Below are positions 26,103-34,451 of a DNA stretch of 64,000 nt, piece after piece. The position numbers were made by a program, and so were the translations under genes. The first letter of the stretch is position 1. Each line of letters starts with the position of its first letter. Source of the stretch: Microbacterium hydrocarbonoxydans (lineage in GTDB: Bacteria > Actinomycetota > Actinomycetes > Actinomycetales > Microbacteriaceae); NCBI RefSeq assembly GCF_023715885.1, contig NZ_JAMBOY010000003.1, positions 1-64,000 on the forward strand. The letters run 5' to 3'. The notes under the pieces were generated by a model that saw only the letters and a program-made list of their open reading frames with translations, had not been told where the DNA came from and did no database searches.

Positions 26103-26782
26103 AGCGCACTCGATCCGTCGGCGAGTGCGGCGATGAGCGCCCGAGCGGTGGATGCCGAGGACTGCGGGTTCTGACCGGTGATGAGCGTGCCGTCGACGAC
26201 CGTGTGCTCGCTCCAGGGCTCGGCGACGACGACGTCGGCGCCGAGTTCCCGCAGCGACGACTCGAGCAGGAACGGGGCGCTGTCGGCGAGCCCGCCGATG
26301 CGCTCCTCCTCGTCGGTGAAGGCGGCGATGCGTCGTCCCGAGACCAGTGGGTCGGCCGTCGCGGCGACGGCCGGGAGGAGGGCTGCGAGTCCGTGGCACA
26401 CGGCGACGAGCGGGCGCCCGGCGGCCATCGTGTCGGCGATCAGGGCCGCGGAGTCCGTGTCGACGGCCAGGTCCTGCATCGGCCCGTGCCCGCCGGGGTA
26501 GTACACGGCGTCATACGCGGACGCGTCGACCTCGGCGAGCACGAGGGGCGCACGGAGAGCCGTGATGTCGGCGATCGCCTCGGCATCCCCCTCTCGCATG
26601 CTGCCGGGGTCGGCGACCGGGGTGACGCCGGCGGGGGTCGCGAAGACGACCTGGTGCCCGGCTTCGGTGAGCAGCGCGTAGGGCGTGAGCAGCTCCTCCG
26701 CCCAGAAGCCGGTGGGGTGCTCGGTGCCGTCGGTGAGGGTCCAGGTGCGGGCACCGGTGACGACGAAGAGGACGGTGGACAT
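26099..26782 (-). CDS. DJ-1/PfpI superfamily protein (class I glutamine amidotransferase-like)
   Basis: 227 residues, the Hsp31/YajL-like size class. The nucleophile is Cys129 in LVAVCHGLAALLP, followed by His130. YYPGGHGPMQDL (94-105) is the conserved loop, and FWAEELLTPYALL near the start supplies the acidic partner (Glu29/Glu30). Members act as glyoxalase III, protein or nucleotide deglycases, or holdase chaperones. Transcribed divergently from a LysR regulator 91 nt away that probably controls it. Confidence 0.88.
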   Translation of the reverse strand: MSTVLFVVTGARTWTLTDGTEHPTGFWAEELLTPYALLTEAGHQVVFATPAGVTPVADPGSMREGDAEAIADITALRAPLVLAEVDASAYDAVYYPGGHGPMQDLAVDTDSAALIADTMAAGRPLVAVCHGLAALLPAVAATADPLVSGRRIAAFTDEEERIGGLADSAPFLLESSLRELGADVVVAEPWSEHTVVDGTLITGQNPQSSASTARALIAALADGSSAL

Positions 26783-26873
26783 GATTCTCCTTGGGTCGAG
26801 TGGCCGACGCCGGTTGCGCCGGATGTCGTGTGCAACCTCGATCCGATCACCGGTCTTCCGATAGCTTCGAGAT

Positions 26874-27773
26874 ATGTCCGATCGGAGTTTCGATGGGTTG
26901 CGCGATGTCCAGCTCTGGCGCACCTTCCTCGCGGCGTACCGCCACGGATCCGTCTCCGCGGCTGCACGAGCGCTGGGCGTCGCGCAGTCGTCGGTCACGA
27001 CGCAGCTGCAGGCACTCGAGAGGACCGTCGGCTGGCCCCTGTTCGAGCGGCACGCCCGCGGCATCCGTCCGACGGCCGGAGCCGACGAGCTCGCCGGCCG
27101 CATCGCCGGGCCATTCGACGCGCTGGCCGAGGCGGTCGGCGCGAGGCCGGACGCGCCAGCCGTCCGGGTCCGCGTCGGCGGAGCGTCGGAGTTCCTCGCC
27201 GCGGTCGCCATCCCCGCGCTCGCCCCGCTCGTGGCCGACGGCATGCTGATGACGGCCATGGCGGGACTCGCCGACGAGCTCCTGGACCGGCTCCGCAACG
27301 GTGAGCTCGACGTCGTCGTCTCCGCGGTGCGGCCTCGCGGGCGGACGCTGCCGGCCATACCGCTGTTCGACGAGGAGTTCGCCCTCGTCGCGTCGCCGCG
27401 CCGTGGCATCCACCCGTCCGCCGAGCTGCGCGCGAACGACGTCGACGGGCATCCGCTCCTCGCCTACGCGCACGACCTGCCGATCCTGCGACGGTTCTGG
27501 CGCCACTCGTTCGGCATCCGGCTGGAGCGGAAGGCCGCCCTCGTCGCCTCCGACCTGCGCGCGCTCGCCGCGGCGGCCGTCGCAGGCGCCGGAGTCACCG
27601 TACTGCCGACGTACCTGATCTCGCAGGAGCTGGCCGACGGTCGACTGGTCGATCTGCGTCCGAGCGAGGACCCGCCCATCAACACGGTCTTCCTCGTGCG
27701 CAGGCCCGGCCCCGTCACACCGGCTGTCGCGCTCATCGAGCGTACGCTGCGCGAGGCGACCAAGGCGCTGTGA
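26874..27773 (+). CDS. LysR-family transcriptional regulator
   Basis: 299 residues. The N-terminal winged helix is at about 10-70 (LWRTFLAAYRHGSVSAAARA, VAQSSVTTQLQALER). The effector domain follows, with LLAYAHDLPILRRFW and VAGAGVTVLPTYLI. It is divergent from the DJ-1/PfpI gene, the classical LysR-target layout, so it likely senses an electrophile or related metabolite and controls that gene. The effector is unknown. Confidence 0.9.
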   Translation: MSDRSFDGLRDVQLWRTFLAAYRHGSVSAAARALGVAQSSVTTQLQALERTVGWPLFERHARGIRPTAGADELAGRIAGPFDALAEAVGARPDAPAVRVRVGGASEFLAAVAIPALAPLVADGMLMTAMAGLADELLDRLRNGELDVVVSAVRPRGRTLPAIPLFDEEFALVASPRRGIHPSAELRANDVDGHPLLAYAHDLPILRRFWRHSFGIRLERKAALVASDLRALAAAAVAGAGVTVLPTYLISQELADGRLVDLRPSEDPPINTVFLVRRPGPVTPAVALIERTLREATKAL

Positions 27774-27806
27774 CCGCACCGTTCGGCGCCGCGATCGGAT
27801 GTGTTT

Positions 27807-27829
27807 GACCCTCACACTGTGTCATGGTC
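27807..27829. promoter_or_regulatory. MerR-type operator
   Basis: The dyad runs from GACCCTCACAC to GTGTCATGGTC, centred on T27818, with 8 of 11 positions matching between half sites. A TTGACC -35-like element (27805-27810) overlaps it. Long-spacer promoters with a dyad between -35 and -10 are how MerR proteins autoregulate; the MerR gene starts 17 nt further on. Confidence 0.6.
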
Positions 27830-27845
27830 GAGTGTGGTCGACATC

Positions 27846-28661
27846 ATGTACACCATCGGAGAATTCGCCGGCCTGGGACGGGTGAGCGTGCGGATGCTGC
27901 GGCACTACGACGCGATCGGTCTTCTCACGCCCGCGCGGGTCGACGTCCGCACCGGCTACCGCTCCTACTCGATCGACCAGCTGCCGCTGCTGCTGACGAT
28001 CGTGGAGCTGCGGGAGCTCGGCGTGGGACTCGATCGCATCGCGGAGCTGACGACCGCCGAGGATCAGGATGCCGCGCTGCGCACCCTGCTCGTCGAGCGT
28101 CGGCACGACCTCGAGGGGTCGATCGCCGCGGACCGCCTGCGCATCGCCCGGATCGAGCGACGACTCCGACACCTCGAAGGAGACATCATGTCGCAGGTCG
28201 CTTACAAGCACGTCCCCGCCGTCAGGGTCTACGCCGCGCACGGCACCGCTCCAGGCATGGGGCCGGAGAACGTGAGTCCGCTCATCGGCCCGCTCATCGA
28301 CGGGCTCGACCGGGCTCTCGACGCCGCGGGTCGCCCTCTCCTGGAGCCGGGCATCTTCTGGTACGACGCGGAGGACGAGGAGAACGTCGGCGTTCACGTC
28401 TCGTACCCCGCCGAGGCCGAGCCGGTCGCGGGCGAGGGCTACGACATCGTCGAGCTCCCCGACGTGCCCATCGCCGCGACCCTGCAGCATCGAGGCGACA
28501 TGAGTGGCATCGAGGAGTCGTGGTCGACGCTGATGCAGCAGATCGTCGCCGACGGCTACCGCGTCGTCGGACCCACCCGCGAGGTCTATCTGGAGGCCGA
28601 CGGGCACGAACCCGGCCCCGACTGGCTCACGGAGCTGCAAGCGCCGGTCGAGCCGGTGTGA
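27846..28661 (+). CDS. MerR-family regulator with GyrI-like ligand domain
   Basis: 271 residues from ATG 27846. The winged helix is at 1-70 (MYTIGEFAGLGRVSVRMLRH, YDAIGLLTPARVD), with a coiled-coil linker at about 80-115. The GyrI/AraC effector-type domain begins at MSQVAYKHVPAVRVYAAHGT (117) and ends VVGPTREVYLEADGHEPGPD. This architecture (BmrR/TipA-like) binds hydrophobic drugs. No transporter target lies alongside, so it may control its own gene and distant genes. Confidence 0.88.
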   Translation: MYTIGEFAGLGRVSVRMLRHYDAIGLLTPARVDVRTGYRSYSIDQLPLLLTIVELRELGVGLDRIAELTTAEDQDAALRTLLVERRHDLEGSIAADRLRIARIERRLRHLEGDIMSQVAYKHVPAVRVYAAHGTAPGMGPENVSPLIGPLIDGLDRALDAAGRPLLEPGIFWYDAEDEENVGVHVSYPAEAEPVAGEGYDIVELPDVPIAATLQHRGDMSGIEESWSTLMQQIVADGYRVVGPTREVYLEADGHEPGPDWLTELQAPVEPV

Positions 28662-28722
28662 GGACCCGCCTCGAAAGGACAGCGTGGCACGCCGCGAGAC
28701 GGGTCAGCGGTACTGTTCGATC

Positions 28723-29016
28723 ATGGGAAAGCTCGAGTACAACAGTTCGCGGCCTGCGATCGAGATCGACGACGATCTCCTCGTCCATGTGAAGATCGTG
28801 ATCGCGACCAAGCTGCGGCGTCAGGAGAGCTTCATGATGACCTGGCCCGGTGGTTCGCAGGCCGCCGGTGCGATGTCGGCGTGGATCCATCCGGCCATCC
28901 CGATGGTCATCGAGTTCGATCAGACCCCCGCGCCCAAGGTCGACCCGCGCCGCATCGAGCAGATGATGGCGCGACTCAACGCGCGCGGCGAGCTGATCCT
29001 CGACGAGCTGGAATGA
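28723..29016 (+). CDS. DUF7882-like protein, second intact copy
   Basis: 97 residues from ATG 28723: MGKLEYNSSRPAIEIDDDLL, HVKIVIATKLRRQESFMMTW, SAWIHPAIPMVIEFDQTP. It has the same conserved core (KLRR, SFxxxW, WIHPxIP) as the copies at 1489 and 25773, but with about 12 fewer C-terminal residues. Upstream in-frame codons back to 28684 are possible, but this ATG matches the start of the paralogues. Function unknown. Confidence 0.75.
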   Translation: MGKLEYNSSRPAIEIDDDLLVHVKIVIATKLRRQESFMMTWPGGSQAAGAMSAWIHPAIPMVIEFDQTPAPKVDPRRIEQMMARLNARGELILDELE

Positions 29017-29037
29017 GCGAGTCCCGCGGCGTGCGGC

Positions 29038-30057
29038 TCAGGGGCGCGGGCCGACCGACGACTCGCCCTCGATGAGGATGCCGTCGATGCGGTGGACTCC
29101 CGGCTCGTAGTCGCCGCCCGCGATGGCGTCGGCGAGGTACTCGGCCGCGCGCTCTCCCACGCTGCTGAGCAGGGGATCGATCGTGGTGAGCGTGCGGTCG
29201 TGCTGGTCCATGAGGCCGGCGAGATTGTCGAACCCGACGATCGCGACGTCGGCGGGGATGCGGAGCCCCGCCTGCCGGAAGACCTCGGACGCGGCCATGG
29301 CGATCGTGTCATTGCCGCAGAACACGGCGTCGAAATCGAGCCCGGAGGCGAGCAGGTCCTCGGCGGCCCTGCGCCCCCATGACCGCGACCAGTCGCCGTG
29401 AAATCCGGCCCCGCCCACGAGGTCGAGCCCCTCTGCGGCCAGCACCGAGGCCAGTCCCTCGGCGCGCTCCCGCGCGGAGTGGTCGTCGAGCGAGGCGCTG
29501 ATGTGCGCGATGCGACGCCGGCCGAGCTCGATCAGGTGGCGTCCGGCGAGCTCACCCGCGACCTGGCCGTTGTGCACGAACGACACGTCGTCCGGCTCGT
29601 CCGAGAATCCGTAGGCGTACACGACGGGCACGGTGAAGCCGGCCGTCACGGAGCGCATCGCGGTGCCGCTGCCGTCTCCGACGACGAGCAGTCCGTCGAC
29701 CTTGCGCGCACGGAACTTGCGGACCGTCGCGGCCACGACCGAGCGGTCGAGCCGGGAGTCCGAGACGAGCACCGACAGGTCTCGCGCCCCGAGAGCCGTC
29801 GTCGCGGCGGTGAGCACCGGCATCGTGAACGCGCCCGGTGCGTTGAGGGTCAGCACGCCGATCGTCGCGCTGCGCCCCTGCGCGAGGAACTGGCCCAGCG
29901 CGTTCGGCTCGTAGTCCAGGCGCGCCGCGGCTTCGAGGATGCGCTCGCGAGTGGCGTCCGATGCCTTGCCCCCACCGCGCAGCACCTTGGATGCGGTCGA
30001 GACGGAGACCCCCGCGATGGCGGCCACGTCCTTGAGGGAAATCGCTTTGCTTGACAT
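29038..30057 (-). CDS. LacI-family transcriptional regulator of the carbohydrate locus
   Basis: 339 residues. The helix-turn-helix and hinge span 7-60 (SLKDVAAIAGVSVSTASKVL, then ARLDYEPNALGQFLAQGRS). The periplasmic-binding-like ligand domain ends with the family phrase VAIVGFDNLAG and TLTTIDPLLSSVGERAAEYL. It lies at the downstream end of the minus-strand sugar genes and is their likely regulator. GAACGATTGT (30062-30071) just before its start and AAGCGATTGCTC (37780-37791) before the binding-protein gene share CGATTG and are operator candidates. Confidence 0.92.
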   Translation of the reverse strand: MSSKAISLKDVAAIAGVSVSTASKVLRGGGKASDATRERILEAAARLDYEPNALGQFLAQGRSATIGVLTLNAPGAFTMPVLTAATTALGARDLSVLVSDSRLDRSVVAATVRKFRARKVDGLLVVGDGSGTAMRSVTAGFTVPVVYAYGFSDEPDDVSFVHNGQVAGELAGRHLIELGRRRIAHISASLDDHSARERAEGLASVLAAEGLDLVGGAGFHGDWSRSWGRRAAEDLLASGLDFDAVFCGNDTIAMAASEVFRQAGLRIPADVAIVGFDNLAGLMDQHDRTLTTIDPLLSSVGERAAEYLADAIAGGDYEPGVHRIDGILIEGESSVGPRP

Positions 30058-30092
30058 CGCAGAACGATTGTAGCGATCCGGTGCCGCGACGC

Positions 30093-30968
30093 TCACGCCC
30101 GTGGCCGGATCTCCCACGTCAGGCGGGCACGGCGCTCGCCGCGGGCGGGCACCGTCACCGATCCTGACCCGAGGGTCGACGTGCCGTAGGGGTCGGATGC
30201 CGGCTCGAGCCCGATCGCGTCGACCGCGCCCCACCAGGGAAATCCCTCGGAGCCACGGCGTTCCTGCCAGACATACAGACGGGGGAGCAGTGCGGCATCC
30301 CATGTCATCGTCAGGTCGACGCCTGCCGACCGCGACGCGATCTCCAGGCGACCGGAGGGGACCGCGAGGTCGTCGAACCGCGACCCGGGCGCCGACACCA
30401 TCGACACGGCGACGCGCTCGCCGTCGGGTGCGCCGAGCGTGACCTCCGCATCGTCGAACAGGGTGCCTGCGAGCGCCGGATGCTCGACCCAGACGACCCG
30501 TTGATCGCCGTCGCTCGCGTTGCGCAGCACGGTGTCGACGGCCACCCGCCTCTCCGAGACGGTCACCGTGCGGATCACCCGCAGCGGCGTGGTGCGCAGC
30601 AGCACCTCCGCGACGATCGCCGCATCGCCCTCGGCGCGCACGCGCCACGAGCGCCACGCGGCCTCGCCGTGGAACGGCTGTTCGACGGTCGCGGCGGGTG
30701 ACGGGTCGCCGGCCGCAGGGGTCAGCAGATGCCAGCCGCCGGGGTAGCGCCGATGCCACTCGGCGCTGCTCGACGGCATCCGCCACGCATCGTCGTCCCC
30801 ACCGAGTCCCTCGTCCGCCCAGGGGGTGCGCGCGAGGAGTTCGACGCCGTGCGCGGCTATCGACGAGATCGCCCCGCCGGCCCTCGTCACGGCGACGCGG
30901 ATGCCGTGCGCGGCGACGACCACGTCATCCGACGTCCCGGGGTCCGACGTCACGGGGTCCGACGTCAC
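30093..30968 (-). CDS. Aldose-1-epimerase-like (galactose mutarotase fold) protein
   Basis: 291 residues. A beta-sandwich of the mutarotase fold is suggested by GAISSIAAHGVELLARTPW, EWHRRYPGGWHLLTPAAG and VVWVEHPALAGTLF. The histidine in EHPAL and those in the W-R-R-Y-P-G-G-W-H region are likely active-site residues. It may interconvert sugar anomers released by the locus. It overlaps the stop of the DUF4038 gene (GTGA). The first 15 residues (TSDPVTSDPGTSDDV) come from a 15-nt tandem repeat that also duplicates the start codon, so the true start could be 15 nt downstream. Confidence 0.7.
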   Translation of the reverse strand: MTSDPVTSDPGTSDDVVVAAHGIRVAVTRAGGAISSIAAHGVELLARTPWADEGLGGDDDAWRMPSSSAEWHRRYPGGWHLLTPAAGDPSPAATVEQPFHGEAAWRSWRVRAEGDAAIVAEVLLRTTPLRVIRTVTVSERRVAVDTVLRNASDGDQRVVWVEHPALAGTLFDDAEVTLGAPDGERVAVSMVSAPGSRFDDLAVPSGRLEIASRSAGVDLTMTWDAALLPRLYVWQERRGSEGFPWWGAVDAIGLEPASDPYGTSTLGSGSVTVPARGERRARLTWEIRPRA

Positions 30969-30970
30969 GG
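30926..30970. repeat. 15-nt tandem repeat across a stop/start junction
   Basis: GGTCCGACGTCACGG is present twice perfectly (30941-30955, 30956-30970), preceded by a degenerate copy (30926-30940). On the minus strand it spans the end of the DUF4038 gene and the first codons of the mutarotase-like gene, giving two equivalent GTG starts (30968, 30953). Confidence 0.8.
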
Positions 30971-32254
30971 GGTCTCCGTGCGAAGGTCGATCACGAACAG
31001 CGCGTCACCGGCGAACTCGGTCTGCTCGAGACGGATCCCCGGGCGGCCGTTCCCCTCGATCGACGTCCACTGCGCGGCGTCGCGACGCCGGGCGTCGAGG
31101 TCGTAGACGCGCACGTCGACGACGTCGGCGGGGTGGAGGCGCAGCGCGAGCGCGAACGCCTCGGGCGCGTAGACCGCCGCCCGGTCGCCCGTTCGCCCGG
31201 CCACCGCACCCGACGGCTCCTCCACGAGCAGGTCGGCGGCCTCGTCGAGATCGAGCAGGCTCTCGTCTTCGACGACGCGGCGCAGGAACCCGACGTCATC
31301 CGCGCCCGGGAACTCCATCGCCACCGAGAACGGGAACGGCAGGCCGTGCACGTTCTCGGCCGTGAATGCGCTGCCGCGACGGTGCCAGCTCCACACGCCG
31401 TGGGCACCGTACCCCAGTCCCGCGGCCGCACCGGCGACGATACCGGTCCAGCTGGCCCGCCGCACATCGGCCCGGGAATGCCGAGCGCGACCGGCGAAGC
31501 GCCCCAGCCCCTCGTAGCAGGGCTCGAGGTTGATGATCGGCCGCGGCACTGAGAACGCCGCGTAGTGGCGCACGAGATCGCGGGGCAGGGTGTCCCAGTC
31601 CTGATTGTGCCCCGGCTGGAGACCGTGCAGATCGAGCAGCTCGCCGTCGGCGATGGCCTCCGGCATCCGTGCGGTGGGCGTGCTGTGCCAGGTCATGAGT
31701 GCATCGGGGGCGAGCCGGCGCACCTCCGCGGCGGCGAGCGAGTAGCGGGCGAGCGCGACGTCGGAGTCGAGGTCGTCATCGCCCGAGACGATCCAGATCG
31801 GGTCGAAGCGGGCGAAGCGCTCGACGGCACCGCGCACGTGGTCGATGGTCTGCTGCTCGTCGAGCACCAGCTCGGGAGTGAGACCGGCGCCCCAGGTCGC
31901 CGGCACGAAGTTGTTCCACAGCAGCACGAGCATCGGCGTGAAGCCGTGCGCCACGGCCTCCTGCAGCATCCGCTCCGCCCTCGGCCAGTACTCGGCGTCG
32001 CCACCGTCGAGGTCGAGGCGCCCGTCGCGGACGACGTACGGCGAGAGCCCGCCCTCGGAGCGGTCGTGTTCGATGGGCAGCACGCTGATCAGCAGACCGG
32101 TGAAGCCCTGCCGCCGCCGCCGCACGAGGTAGTCGGTCCACTCGTCGTCGGTCGGGCCGCTGAACGCGGCCCAGGTCGTGTCGGCGAGCAGGAAGGCGGG
32201 CGCTCCGTCGCGGAGCAGGGAGCGCTGTGAGGGCGCGAGGGACCACGTGGGCAT
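30965..32254 (-). CDS. DUF4038-type glycoside hydrolase (apiosidase-like TIM barrel)
   Basis: 429 residues, cytoplasmic (no signal peptide). The opening LRDGAPAFLLADTTWAAFSG is the DUF4038 hallmark. Further barrel phrases are YLVRRRRQGFTGLLISVLPI, TPMLVLLWNNFVPATW, FDPIWIVSGDDDLDSD and PIINLEPCYEGLG, where Asp of SGDDD and Glu of LEPCYEG are the probable catalytic pair. Characterised relatives (GH140) cleave apiose from rhamnogalacturonan II, so an unusual plant sugar is likely, though the exact substrate is not fixed by sequence. Acts on imported oligosaccharides. Confidence 0.75.
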   Translation of the reverse strand: MPTWSLAPSQRSLLRDGAPAFLLADTTWAAFSGPTDDEWTDYLVRRRRQGFTGLLISVLPIEHDRSEGGLSPYVVRDGRLDLDGGDAEYWPRAERMLQEAVAHGFTPMLVLLWNNFVPATWGAGLTPELVLDEQQTIDHVRGAVERFARFDPIWIVSGDDDLDSDVALARYSLAAAEVRRLAPDALMTWHSTPTARMPEAIADGELLDLHGLQPGHNQDWDTLPRDLVRHYAAFSVPRPIINLEPCYEGLGRFAGRARHSRADVRRASWTGIVAGAAAGLGYGAHGVWSWHRRGSAFTAENVHGLPFPFSVAMEFPGADDVGFLRRVVEDESLLDLDEAADLLVEEPSGAVAGRTGDRAAVYAPEAFALALRLHPADVVDVRVYDLDARRRDAAQWTSIEGNGRPGIRLEQTEFAGDALFVIDLRTETP

Positions 32255-32289
32255 GCGGGTGCTTTCGGGAGGAGTGGACGGGGACGGGG

Positions 32290-33558
32290 TCAGGGGGCGA
32301 TCAGGGCGCCGTCGGTGGAGCGCACCCCGGCCGCCCAGCCGTCGTGGCCGGAGAGCCCGGCGGAGAAGCGGGCCGCGGCTCGCTCGTCGAGGTCGACGCC
32401 CCAGCCCGGCGCGTCGCTCGGAGTGAGCCAGCCGTGCTCGATGTCGAGCATGCCGGGGAAGACCTCATGGCTCGCCTCGTTGTACACGTGGCCCTCCTGC
32501 ACGCCGAAGGCGGGGGAGGAGACATCGAGCGCGACCGCCGCGGCGACGGCGAAGGGCGATGCGTCGCCCGGCGAGTGCCACGCGGTGCGCACCCCCTCGA
32601 TGTCGGCGAGCACGGCCAGCCGGCGGGCGGCGCTGAGTCCGCCCACGTCGGAGATGTGCGCGCGCAGGTAGTCGACGGCGTGGGTCCGGACGAGACGGGC
32701 GGCCTCGGTGAACGACGTGGCCAGTTCGCCGACGGCCAGGGGCACCGACGAGACGGCCGCGACCTCGGGGAGGCGGTCCCAGTGCTCGGGGGCGATCACG
32801 TCCTCGATGAAGAACGGGCGGTACGACTCGAGGTCGCGCAGCAGCGCGATGGCCTGGCGCGGCGAGAGGCGGGAGTGCACGTCGTGCAGCAGCTCGACGT
32901 CGTCGCCGAGCAGTTCGCGCATCCGCTCGAAGAGCTCGGGCGTGCGGCGCAGGTACTCCGACACCCGCCAGCCCTGCGGATTGCGGGCCCAGTCGTACAG
33001 GCCCGGGGCGGGCGGCGCGCCGTAGTGGCCGATGCCCTGCTGCCCGGTCTGCACGCGGATGTGACGCAGCCCCGCCGCACGCAGTTCCTCGGCGTGCGCG
33101 GCCGTGGCCTCGGCATCCGCGCCCTCCGCGTGCAGGTACACCTCGGCCGCTGCGCGGACCCGTCCGCCGAGCAGCTCGTAGACGGGCATGCCCGCCCGCT
33201 TGCCGGCGATGTCCCACAGCGCCATGTCGACACCGGAGAGCGCGTTGTTGCCCACCGGACCCTCGCGCCAGTATGCCGAGAAGCGGATGAGCCGCGTCAG
33301 ATCCTCGATGTCGCCCGGATACCGGCCCACCAGCAGCGGACGGACGTGGTCGAGGTAGGCGACCACCGCCTGCCAGCGCTGCGTGAAGGTGGCGCAGCCG
33401 AGGCCGTAGAGCCCGTCGTCGCTCGTGAGCACCTTCACGATGACGAGCGGAATGCCCTCGGGTGCCGTGACCACCGCACGGACGTCGGTGATGCGCACAC
33501 CGTCACGCGCCGCCCAGGGTTGCGCGAACGTGAGCGGTGGAGGGGTGTGATCGGTCAC
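32290..33558 (-). CDS. Enolase-superfamily dehydratase, ManD/RspA group
   Basis: 422 residues. The ManD-group opening (ITDVRAVVTAPEGIPLVIVK, GLYGLGCATFTQR) is followed by SAYWREGPVGNNALSGVDMA, LWDIAGKRAGMPVYELLGG. The barrel carries metal ligands in LLHDVHSRL, FIEDVI and AVGELATSF, and the HDVH motif supplies the base histidine of this group. Relatives dehydrate D-mannonate or D-gluconate; many are of low activity. It probably converts an aldonate from the sugar degraded here to a 2-keto-3-deoxy acid. It follows the NAD-epimerase gene with a 4-nt overlap. Confidence 0.85.
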   Translation of the reverse strand: MTDHTPPPLTFAQPWAARDGVRITDVRAVVTAPEGIPLVIVKVLTSDDGLYGLGCATFTQRWQAVVAYLDHVRPLLVGRYPGDIEDLTRLIRFSAYWREGPVGNNALSGVDMALWDIAGKRAGMPVYELLGGRVRAAAEVYLHAEGADAEATAAHAEELRAAGLRHIRVQTGQQGIGHYGAPPAPGLYDWARNPQGWRVSEYLRRTPELFERMRELLGDDVELLHDVHSRLSPRQAIALLRDLESYRPFFIEDVIAPEHWDRLPEVAAVSSVPLAVGELATSFTEAARLVRTHAVDYLRAHISDVGGLSAARRLAVLADIEGVRTAWHSPGDASPFAVAAAVALDVSSPAFGVQEGHVYNEASHEVFPGMLDIEHGWLTPSDAPGWGVDLDERAAARFSAGLSGHDGWAAGVRSTDGALIAP

Positions 33559-34451
33559 GGGATGTTCCTCGTCGGGGTGAGAGCCGGAGCGGACAGCGGG
33601 GCCGTCGCCGTGCCGTCGTGGATCGACTCCGCGGGCCGGAAACCGAGCACGGTCGCCGCGACGCTCGCATCGACGAGCGGCGCGGACCCGTCGACGGGGA
33701 AGTCGGTGGCGATGCCGGGGGCGTACCGGGCGAGCAGCGCGCCCGTCGGCTCGTCGAGCAGCGTGTCGTCGGCGCTGAGCCCGGCCACGAGGACGCCGCT
33801 CGTCGGTGCCTCGATCGCGACACGCACGGCCCTGGCGGCATCCGCCATGGTCAGGTACGCCCAGCCCTCGCGCGCCATCGATGCCGGGTCGTCAGCGACC
33901 TCGGCCACCGCACGACGCAGCACCTCTGGCCACTTGACGAGCGGGAACCTCAGCGCGACCACGTCGATGCCGTGGCGACGGTGCGCGTAGCGGGCCGTCT
34001 GCTCGTCGACGCTCTTCGACAGCGAGTACGCGTCGGCGACGTCGGTCGGGGTGTCCTCCCGCAGCGGGAACGACGGCGGGAACGCGCGGTGCGGGTTGTT
34101 CGGGTAGCCGAGCGCGTTGATGCTGCTCGCGATCACGGCGCGACGGATGCCGCGGCTGCCCGCCTGCTCGAGCACGTTGAAGGTGGAGTCGGTGTTGACC
34201 CGGAACACCTCGTACGGGGTGCCGAGGGACGGGTGCGGGATCGCGGCGAAGTGCGCCACGGCATCCGCTCCGTCCAGCGCTGCGGCGACGTCGTCGACCG
34301 AGGTCGTGTCGCCGACGAGCACGCGGTCTGCGGGGTGGTCGGCGCTGTAGGAGAGCGAGAGGGCGGTGACGTCGTAGCCGGCGCGGAGGAGCTCCGCGCT
34401 CGCGGCCCGACCGATCTCGCCGTCGGCGCCGGTGACGAGGACCCGGGTCAT
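33555..34451 (-). CDS. NAD-dependent epimerase/dehydratase (uronate-dehydrogenase-like SDR)
   Basis: 298 residues from ATG 34451. The Rossmann motif is VTGADGEIGRAASAELL (6-22). SSINALGYP supplies the serine, and AYSLSKSVDEQTARY the Tyr-x-x-x-Lys catalytic pair. The extended-SDR phrase AVAHFAAIPHPSLGTPYEVF is close to uronate dehydrogenases, which oxidise uronic acids to lactones; alternatively it oxidises another aldose. Coupled by 4-nt overlaps to the permease upstream and the dehydratase downstream, fitting a dehydrogenase-then-dehydratase pathway. Confidence 0.82.
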   Translation of the reverse strand: MTRVLVTGADGEIGRAASAELLRAGYDVTALSLSYSADHPADRVLVGDTTSVDDVAAALDGADAVAHFAAIPHPSLGTPYEVFRVNTDSTFNVLEQAGSRGIRRAVIASSINALGYPNNPHRAFPPSFPLREDTPTDVADAYSLSKSVDEQTARYAHRRHGIDVVALRFPLVKWPEVLRRAVAEVADDPASMAREGWAYLTMADAARAVRVAIEAPTSGVLVAGLSADDTLLDEPTGALLARYAPGIATDFPVDGSAPLVDASVAATVLGFRPAESIHDGTATAPLSAPALTPTRNIP

